Positions 52,128 through 61,675 of a stretch of DNA of 64,000 bases are shown here, piece after piece. Every line of letters starts with the position of its first letter. Position 1 is the first letter of the stretch. A program made the position numbers and the translations under genes. Under the pieces are notes generated by a model that worked only from the letters and a program-made list of their open reading frames with translations, was not told where the DNA came from and made no database searches. Origin of the DNA: Antedon mediterranea (taxonomy: Eukaryota; Echinodermata; Crinoidea; Comatulida; Antedonidae); the NCBI RefSeq assembly GCF_964355755.1, contig NC_092672.1, positions 3,410,001-3,474,000 on the forward strand, read 5' to 3'.

Positions 52128-55100
52128 ATGACGTCACCAGTCTCTGCTGGAAACTCACCCATCAGCATTTCTTCTGTTCTAGTTAAAGAACCAGCAACAG
52201 ATACTCAAACACCGACTAAAGAGCCCGACAAAAGTAAGGAAACAAATCTTGTACAAAATATCTATACGATATTCGAGTTGGTTTCAATATTTTAAACACT
52301 TTTTTGAAAATTCAAATTGCGTTTGAAATTTAAATACACCTGGAATCATTAGCTGTTACATTACAACATTAACACTAATAAGACAATGTGGAAAATCCTC
52401 CAACGGTTTATTATGATTTTATACCCAAATTGTAGACGTTCGCAATTTTCTTCTATTGCCGTATCTCTATCTATTTAGCTGTTAAAAACTAATTAAACTC
52501 TGTATTTTGTTGTTAAAATTTAATTTAAATTTTAATTGTATTTAAAATCACAGGGTTGAACCAGGTAGAAAGACGGTATAGTCAGCGTTTGACGCCAACC
52601 TCTTCTCCATCCGGACATTCTCAAAGGTACTACTCACCACAGTTTCCTCGACGAAAACCAAACTGGAAACCAAACTCTCCTGTGACGCCTACAAATAAGT
52701 TCCTCACCAAAGATGGAACGAACAGTCCACGGGCAAAAGCAGGTTCACGTCAACTATTTAGGCCTAAACCATCACCGACCCCAACGTCACAGCTTCCTAA
52801 ATTTAATAAGAACAATTTCTTTAAGGAACGTTCACAGGCAGTGTACGATGACAGCGATGGTGACCAAACGCTCGAGTTGTCCAAGATGTCAAAAGGAAGT
52901 GTATCTGACGTTAGTTCAATTGGCTTCCCATATGACAAATGTTCAAGAACACAATCAAATTGTTACGAATCGGTAATTTTGTTTGTTTTTTAATTAAAGA
53001 TGTATTGTCCCCCAAACATGAAAGATGTATATTAATAAAATTAGACTTTAAATAGGTCATGTTGCAGTTTTAATAAAGTTATTCACTTCTGTAAAAAAAA
53101 AAATTATTTCACTTATAACAAGACAAACGAAACGGTTAATTTTAACCAAAAACCAGACAATTTAAATATTTTTGTTTTAAATTACATTTTTTTTCAGGTC
53201 AATCAATTTGTTTTCGATTCAGTTTTGGTCAAAGTAAATAACTATTACGTGACATTAAAATGGCATATTCACCAAAAACTGTAACAAAAAAATTGTTTAG
53301 CGGACAATATATCTTTAAGATTAGCTTAATTATGAACTTTATTTTGTTAGATTTTTGTGGAATTTCATATCAAGAGCGATCTTCAATTGGAGGTAAATAA
53401 ATATGTAACATAGCAAATGTTTTGACATTTTTCATCGTCATTTTTCCTAGGAAAACGGGTCCGAGTCTGAATCGTACATACGTGAGAACGAAGCAGAAAG
53501 AAGGCGGCGTCGTCGTCGACTTAGCGCTGGCAGCGTGTCGTTGATGAGCCTAGCAGCTAGTCGAGAAGTTCTCAACGATATTTTCAAAAGCGAAAGAAAT
53601 GAGAACAAATGGATGAAAGGTGTGATTGGGTTGTGCGTAGCAATATTTCTAGGTGCCATACTGTTCATCGGCTTGTACTACGGACTTTATTACATGGAAG
53701 TTGTGTCGGTCATCATCACAGCAGCGTCAACATTTTTCATAGTTCTAGGACTAGCATTCAGTGGTAAGCATATCAAGATAATTAATAGTAATAACATGTG
53801 TGTGTAGTGCTGTTTGCTGAGCAAATTACTATTAAATGAATATAAAATAAATGAAACTTTAAACATGTATACAGATTCTATCGACGAATAATTGACCTGT
53901 TTGGCCCACAATACAAATTCAACCTAGATTTTATCCGCTGATTGTACTCCATTATGTCCGATTGTCAACATGTATTTCATTTTTACAGAATGCACTAACA
54001 TTTATTATTTTATTTCTTGACAATACACAATTGTCATCAGTTATTTTCATTCGTTCTTTTACACAGGTTTATTAATTATTATTATTATAATTTATTATCA
54101 TTTATTAATAAAACATTGTTGTTTGGTATTGCAGTTAGATCAAGATGTATTGCGGCGTTAATGGTTCCAACTTTATGCACTTCCAGAGGGCGTGCTGCTG
54201 TTCTTGCTTTGACTCTTGGGCTAATATTGAACGGACCAATCAAAAACCTCATAAATAATGCAAATCAGCTGACTGAAGCCATGACGTGTAACTCTAAAGT
54301 AAGCAATTTTCACGTTATATACTTTAAATTAGGACTAATACAAAAATCTGGACAAAAACCAATTGATGATCCTATCAAATGTTATATACCAGTAGTATAA
54401 TTATGATGGGCAACAATAAAAAGAATTTAAAAAGTCAAATTAAAATCAAATAAAATTGAAAAAAAGCTACATGAAATTACTTTCCAAAAATTTTTCTTCT
54501 TTACATTTAAACCGAAAAAAATTATTTGTCTTTCAAAATTTAAACACGCTTCATGCTTCTCTATCACATGACATTTACGGATCCGTATGCACTTTACCTT
54601 TACTTTCGATTGGTTGCCCGCACTAAATTCACGCATGCAGGTAGTTAGATCAAGTATTTACAGTACAATTAAAATAATTAATATGATTCATATATTTGTT
54701 ATATTTTCGTTTGTAATTTCATCGTAAAAAGAAAATAAAAGAAGTTGCCATTGTCATATAGGTTTTAAATATGCATAGTGAACAAATACAAGAAGCTGCG
54801 TTAAAATCATTTGATGATTACGTCGAGAACGTAGAAGCCAGTCTAGAGACACTTGAATCTATAGCCACGAAAATTCAAGAGGATATAAAACCTCTCACTA
54901 AAAGAATTACAGATGTTAATGGCAAAATACAGGTACTTTGTGTACATTTTTTCATAAAAATACTAGAACATGTATCTTAGTAAAGCTGTCTTGGCAGAAT
55001 TTGACAAATATTGTAAACATTTTCTTAAAGTTGCCTGGGAAAAAAGGAGCTAATTTGCATTGTTGTTATTAAGAAAAGCCACTGCATTGTTTTTGTATTA

Positions 55101-57580
55101 CTACTGTATTTAATGTCTATGTATGTATCGCTGAGTGTACATAAATATACATATACCTGTATATTTCTTCTACTTTTTTTTTTTTAATTTGTTTTATGTT
55201 TATTTGTATGTAGTTTAAGTTGACTGCACCACTAATGAGTGTGTTGCCACTGATCAAAAAGTGTTTATCAATCATGACGTGAAATTGTATTGCGCCCTCT
55301 ATATCGTCACACAAATTTGGTTTCCTCGGCGCAGCAGAATTAAAATCCATCAACAAATATATAATGTGGTCCTTAATTATTAGATTATTACAAACATCTG
55401 CGCATGCTTAACTCTTACCGCGCAATCATATCGTCCGATATATTTTACTCTTTGGTGGTCGTAATGAAAGCGTCTTAAATAAAATAACTTTATTTTTCTA
55501 GAAGACAGCAAATGCGTTGAAGACATCTGCTAATCAGTGTAAAATAACGATGAACGGCGCATACAAAGACTGTAAAAACGGACTACAAAAAGCGTACGAG
55601 GATTGCAAAAAACAAGTTGGAATAAGTAAGTCGACGTTTTGAATGGCCATAAACCCCGGGATGTCTCCGGAGATCACTCTGGAGTTTTGGTGTGAAAGGG
55701 GTATTAGGGTCTTTCATCCGTCACTTGTTCCGGCGGCACGGTTCCGGTCCGGCGGCGAAAAATCAAAGCGAAACATTCACATTCGATCTGAATTTCTGGC
55801 ACCGGACCGGAACCGTGCTGGAATAGGTGTGAAAGACTCTTGAAAAGCCCATTTACACTAGGGCAATAACGATCGACGATAAAAGATAAAGATGCATTTA
55901 AAAAAAAATAATTTAAAAAAGTTTTCATCCTAGAACTATAGAATTATCATCTATGCTGCCTTTCATGAAAATAATATTTCCACACGTCCAATCAAATGAC
56001 GTCATGATTAGTAAGAGCAATAATATCGTTACAATACAACGATTTTATTGTTTTTTTATTGACCATGATATCATTTTATTGGATTTTTAATATCAAATAT
56101 GGCATAAATGATTATCCTATAGTTCTAGAACGAAAACTGTTATTTTCTTTTGTTTTATCCAAGAAAAATGTATGTTTATCTATTTATCGTCGATGGTTAT
56201 CCCCCTAGTGTAATTGGGCATTAAACGTGAGTTTTACATCTACAACGATTCCACCACCACTTACGTTGCCTTTTTTCCAATACTATTTTAGATATTGTAT
56301 TTATATGTGAGCCTCTGGGTATTACTGATGCTCTCTGCGAAACAGTCAAAGTCGGTACCGGGATTTGTCGGTTACCAGAGTTAGGAGATGACATATTTGC
56401 TAAACTCAATACTGACGAGTTAGAGGAGGCAGTTGAAGAGTTAGTTGACATGTTTGAGGTCAACGTGGACTTTGTACCAACGTGGCAGGACGCGCTCGTC
56501 AATTTTACAGGCGATCCGAAGGCTATTGCCAAGAAAATAAGCGCCAAATTAGAAGACACGTTTGGAAAATTTGATATTATCATCTTGTATTTTGACCGTC
56601 TTGTTGCGTTTTCGGTTGTTTATTTACTCTACCGATCATATAGGTATCATTCAAATTATGTCACAAAGGACCAGTTTGATAATTTTTACATTACAAAAGA
56701 GTTCCGGAAAGTCGATAAAAATAGACGTGAAAACGGTAAGGAATTTGTTCTACCGCTTAAAAAATATGAGAAGAAAACTATGATTGATGTGACCACGTTA
56801 TCACTATCTCATCCCGAGAAAGGTTCCTTCAAAATCGGCTTAGCATCAGTTATTCTAAAAGCACTTATAACAGCTATCATCATACTAGTTGACTATGGAT
56901 TCTATTGGCTACTAACAGTAATAGAAAGTCAATATAAGGAAATCAATTACAGCGCATCAGGTGGAGGCGATCTGAGCTACAATATTGAGGGTAATGGTTT
57001 AATGGCGGACTTTGCACGCAACCTGTACGGGGAAGGCCCACAAGATTCAAACACGTACGAAATACAATCACAGGCACAAAAATGTATTCCAAAACCATTC
57101 AAACCAGAGGACAATACTGCCATTATTATAGGTGTTTTATACGGTGTAATCATATTGACTGTTCTTTTCCAAGCGTACGCTTTGCGTTTACGTCGCTGGA
57201 TCGCGTCATATTATTACCCAGAGCGTGAACAAGCTCGAACGATGTATCTTTACAACAAAACGCTGAGAAAACGTAAAACGCTTTGGTCAATATTAAAACA
57301 AACCATAAAGGAGAATCGTCGAGAACAGGTTGAGGCAGAGAGAATAAGTTTTAGGGCGTGGTTAGCTACGCACAACAAATTATGTGGTATTATATTCGCG
57401 AATAAAATGCATGTGTGCCTCGGCTGTGCAACCGGAGAAAATGAATCGTTTTATATTTGTGAAACTCCGCGGTGTAGTGGCGCATACTGTGGTGAGTGTT
57501 TGGAGCAAGTTGGGAGTCTTTGCACATTGTGTGGCGATCCCATTGATATTGAAAGCGGTGTTAAAAATCCCAAAATATAA
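52128..57580 (+). CDS. DCST gene B: DC-STAMP-domain membrane protein, complete
   Basis: Same family and presumed role as gene A. Exons 52128-52233, 52554-52972, 53451-53763, 54135-54298, 54762-54932, 55502-55625 and 56292-57580; 2586 bases, 861 residues. Exons 3-7 correspond one to one to the last five exons of A, with identical phases and equal or nearly equal lengths. An in-frame TAA lies ten codons upstream of the ATG in the same exon, which supports this start. The N-terminal 180 residues are Ser/Pro-rich with conserved patches VERRYSQRLTPTSSPS and FFKERSQAVYDDSDGD. Then come ENEAERRRRRRR, the first membrane pair, the extracellular part, and the DC-STAMP region with NYSASGGGDLSYNIEGNGLM. 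The C-terminal eight cysteines (CLGC, ICETPRC, YCGEC, CTLC) are intact. The protein is much closer to C than to A. No break is seen. Confidence 0.93.
52994..53318. mobile_element. M6 inverted-repeat element in DCST B intron 2
   Basis: The ends TTAAAGATGTATTGTCCCC and CGGACAATATATCTTTAA are inverted repeats bounded by TTAA. The same element at the same intron position occurs in gene C (62550-62869), so it predates the B/C duplication. A partly reversed relative lies at 48924. Confidence 0.8.
55690..55843. mobile_element. GC-rich inverted-repeat element in DCST B intron 6
   Basis: GCACGGTTCCGGTCCGG and CCGGACCGGAACCGTGC are perfect inverted arms, with outer pairing of AGGGTCTTTCA with TGAAAGACTCT. 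The GC content stands out from the AT-rich intron, which suggests a recent insertion. Confidence 0.75.
55850..56221. mobile_element. inverted-repeat element with 33-bp ends in DCST B intron 6
   Basis: The ends GCCCATTTACACTAGGGCAA and CCCCTAGTGTAATTGGGC, each followed inward by TCGACGA or its complement, form terminal inverted repeats. The body is AT-rich and has TTCTAGAACGAAAA paired with a CATCCTAGAACTATAG-like stretch. It directly follows the GC-rich element and ends 70 bases before exon 7. Confidence 0.75.
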
Positions 57581-58250
57581 TTTAGCTGCTGTGCGCGGAT
57601 CGCTGCCGACACTAGGCATTATTTATCATTAGTTAAAAATGGCATTTGATGCCGAATCCCAAAAATAATATATAAACAATACTTGATATATACTGAAAGT
57701 TGTTTACCTGGTTTAACTAAAGAGATTTCATCTCTTGGCTTACGAAAACATATCTCTTTCGGCTATAGGTAATTACTAGGAACTTTAATTGACTCAGTGT
57801 CCTTAAAAGATATATAAAATAAAAATATTGTCAGAATTAAATAGGTCAATCTGTAAAAACTCATGGATCATGTTTAAAAATATACTTACACAAGAGCATT
57901 CCATGAATGTATTTTATTAATTTTTTTTATTTTGAAGGTTACTGTAAATAAAGTAATTTGTACAAAAATGTAAATAGTGTAAATAAAACAGAAAGAGAAA
58001 AAAAGGAAAAACACTAAAAAAGAGAGTAAACAAGAAGCACGGAAAATGCTATACGGTACTATACAAGAAACTGGTTATTGAGTTGCTTTTGATTCTATAT
58101 GTATTGATATTGTTTCAATTTATATGTAATGTAAATGTATAAATGATCTCTTACAGAGTTTTTTTTTTAAAGATGTAAGGGGAAACTTAATGTTTTTACT
58201 CAAATATGAATGAAAGAAATAAATGTTTATTTGAATTGAATTGAATTTAT
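57581..58250 (+). other. 3' flank of DCST gene B
   Basis: This stretch has several AATAAA hexamers, including near 57815 and 57948, that could end the transcript. It finishes with a LINE-like 3' end whose tail repeats GAATT (58230-58250). No coding exon was found. Confidence 0.5.
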
Positions 58251-58569
58251 AAATGAAAATATTTATATATTTAAAAAGATAATACACAAACATAAACACA
58301 TTTTTTTTTATTTATCAAAATGATTATGTTTTGAAATGAAATAAAGGTGCGTGAACCTCACAAAAGAGAAAAAAAATGTCCTTAAAAGACCTATTGCCAT
58401 AACTGTTAGGCTTTGGCAAGATGATAGTAACTATGAATGAAGTTATTCCATAATAAAACCTCAACCATTAAAACAGAATCATTCTGTATGATCAGATAAA
58501 ATATTACTCACTTCTTAAACTTCTACCGATTTACATAAATCAAAATACCATACATAGAATAAGGAATGG

Positions 58570-59497
58570 CCTAATGTCCGCTGAACTTGAACTTATATCT
58601 GTTGAAATTATGCCCAACAAATGTAAACCCCTTGTAATAATATTATGGTATCGACCACCAAATTCAACTACTTGTCTTTTTGACCACCGAAAAAATAGTT
58701 TACGTAAAATTGAATTAGAAAAGAAAGAGTTCATGTTGATGGGGGATCTAAATTGCGACCTCCTATCTATCGAACCACATTGTTGTTACACCAAAAGATT
58801 AAATGAAATTACTACGAACGTTCAACTTGAGCCCGTCATACATGAACCTACTCGTATAACCAAAGATAGTTCAACGCTTATTGATGTAATGTTCTTTACC
58901 AACGTTTCAAAGGTTTCACAATCTGGCGTTATACATGCTGGTCTCAGTGACCACTCCATGATATACGCTATATTGGGAAAACTAATAAACCATAACACGG
59001 TAAATAAACAGAAACACAAGTACAAATTTTAAAAGATTTAATGAAAATGACTTTATCTCTGATCTCCAACATATAAATTGGAATGAAATTATAAATAGTG
59101 GAAATGTAGACGAAAGTGCTCAACTACTTGACAATCACCTTATAAATGTAATTGATAAACATGCTTCTATGAAAAAACATAGAATAAGAAGGAAAACGGC
59201 TTGGTAAAGATATTATTAAAATGATGCGAGAACGAGATAAATTCCAAAAAATATGTAATAATTCTAATGATGAAACACTTTGGAAAAAATACCGTAAATA
59301 TCGAAATGCATGCAACAAATTAATTTTAAAAAGTAAGTCAGATTTTATTAAAGACAAAATAAACGAAAATAAAAACGATGTTAAAAAAAACATGGAATGT
59401 AATAAGACATATCATACCATCAAATAAGAAAAGTCAACATATTCAAAGTATTTGTAATGATAATATAAAAAATACGGATGATAAAGAAATCGCAAAA
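58570..59497 (+). mobile_element. non-LTR retrotransposon fragment with endonuclease domain, broken
   Basis: The frame 58574-59032 contains VIILWYRPPNSTTCLF, FMLMGDLNCDLLS and GLSDHSMIYAI, which match the later motifs of the apurinic-type endonuclease of CR1/L2/Jockey-like elements (catalytic D-x-N in GDLNCD and the terminal S-D-H). The frame then stops; shifted frames continue (e.g. 59221-59427) with a lysine-rich linker typical of the region before the reverse transcriptase. The RT itself is missing and the 5' part of the endonuclease is truncated. The fragment ends exactly where the C copy of the tandem duplication begins. Confidence 0.8.
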
Positions 59498-61640
59498 ATT
59501 GGATGGAAAACAAATTATTTACGTGAAAAAAACTGAAATTGAAAGTAAAAAATAATCAAATTATTGGAATTAAATGGGTGTAAAAAAGTAAAAACATTAT
59601 TTTTTAGTTTTTTTTCTACGAAAGTGATTGCCTCAAAGTCTTTTATTTCATATATCTTCATTTTTCATTTTTTAGTATCTTTAATAAGAAAAAAGTGGTT
59701 TGATAATCTGAAAATGAAAGAAAAATTGTTATGTATATTATTTAAAAAATTTTGTCTCTGAATTTTCTGACGGAGATTAACTTGACAGCAAATTGACATA
59801 CAGTATAATATTTAAAGAGTTCTACATTGGTGATCGATACTGATCGATACAGAAATCAATCAATACAAACTGATAATACCTGTATATGTACAGTACTATT
59901 TCTATGCCTTAATCAGCCGGTCTATGTAAATAAATTATACTTTATGTAATGAAGCTTATATATTTTGTACTATAATATGTACTATAATATGATGAATAAA
60001 TTAAACAACAGGATATGTTGATTCTGGGCTATGTATGTAGTATGATCATAATAAATAGTGTTAAAAAACAAACAATAATATTTATCCATTTTCTAGAATT
60101 TTGTTTAGTAATTTAACATCGGAAATTATGTATGCATTTTTCACTCCATTGTATACGTTCAACACGCCACAAAAATAGTAAAATCATTGCGGGGAATTTA
60201 TACGATTGTTGAAAGACCGGTTTCCTGAAATTGACAGCTCCGTATTTACCTTTATTGTTCCTGTTGACCCACCAAGTGTCATTCAATGACATTTCAAACT
60301 TCAAACTAGGACTACATACATACCATCATACGCAAGAGAGACGTTGTCATGTTCGTTGATAATGTAGATCTGCTTTCAACGTGTAAGTTTATTTTTTATA
60401 AATTTAACTTAATTTAAGTGTAACAGTTGTAAAATTGGATATTATCTCAATTAAATAGAATTGAAGTATATTATTATATACAAATAATTATTATTATGTA
60501 GTAGGTTTTTGAACAACCATTGTGAACAGAATGGCTGAAATAGTAATCGCTGTCGTTTTATTCATCTTTCCAAATATGATCTATTTTTTTAAAACGTTGT
60601 AACAGTATTTTACAGGGGTATGGCGTTATTTGCAATCTGCATTTTGAATAGTTTTAACAATATTTTAACATAGGCCTATAAATAACATTGCCTTTTGCAA
60701 TTTTATGTATTTTTCTTTGTTGTTTCATTGCCTTAATTGTTCCAAGCGAAATGGATTTCCATTTTAAAGCGGATCAATATTTCTTAAATCTTTAATCTAC
60801 CAAAATCCGTAGATCTGCATAGTGTCTACACGTTACAGAATAATAGGTTAATTTTACTACTCCACGCCCCTCCACCACCATTGACAGGTTTTTAAAGTTT
60901 TATTGATAGGATAGGACTGTTATAGTTGACTGTTTCTTCTAAAGATTGGTTCCCGCTAGGACGCAAACCATTGATGTGACGGCTAATGCGTAACTTCGTT
61001 TATGATTGGTCAAAGTACCTTATCTTATACAAATTATCTTTGCCGTGTCCAGTCACCTGAAATCACCAAAATAAGTACTTGGAAGTGGCGTAAAGGTTAC
61101 GGGTTTCTTCGAATAAATTGCAAGGCGATCTTTGACGTACACAATATACAATTGATATAAAAATAGAATTTACTTCCTGACTTTTTACACGTATCAAATG
61201 CATATACGCGTTTAACAAAGAATATACTTTAGCACATTATTACATTGACATATAGTTGATTTAAGTTCGTTGCAATCTCAATCACTAATAAGAATTAAAC
61301 ATAAATAAATAATATTAGATCAATTGAGATAATGTATTTTTGTACCGATTCTTCGATCATTAAAGAATTAAAAATGAATTAATAATAATAGTTAGTTTAT
61401 TATACCGTCGCGATTGCTTACGTCGTAACTTACGTTTTCCTTTTATTAGTTTGCATCAATTATTTTAATGTTTGACTAAATTGTTGGGGAAACCCCAATG
61501 CTTGTTAGTCCGTTATTACTATCCTACCAACGGCTATAATATTATACTATGCGTATATTACCTAATAATATCTTACAAGAACACGAATTATTTTTTATAT
61601 TAGTTGACTTAAGTGAATGACAAAAACATCAAGAGAAGCT
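59498..61640 (+). repeat. upstream part of the B/C tandem duplication, C copy
   Basis: This aligns with 49014-52095, starting at AAAAATTGGATGGAAAACAA. It lacks the 480-bp insertion and the two adjacent M2 elements present upstream of gene B. No protein-coding exon was found. Confidence 0.85.
60074..60382 (+). promoter_or_regulatory. candidate promoter and untranslated first exon of DCST gene C
   Basis: Near-identical to the block upstream of gene B. It ends CAACGT|GTAAGT; one A fewer than B in the last ten bases. An ATG at 60349 opens the same short upstream frame. Confidence 0.5.
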
Positions 61641-61675
61641 GTTAAGACAAGTAAAAGACAAACAGTTCACCAACA

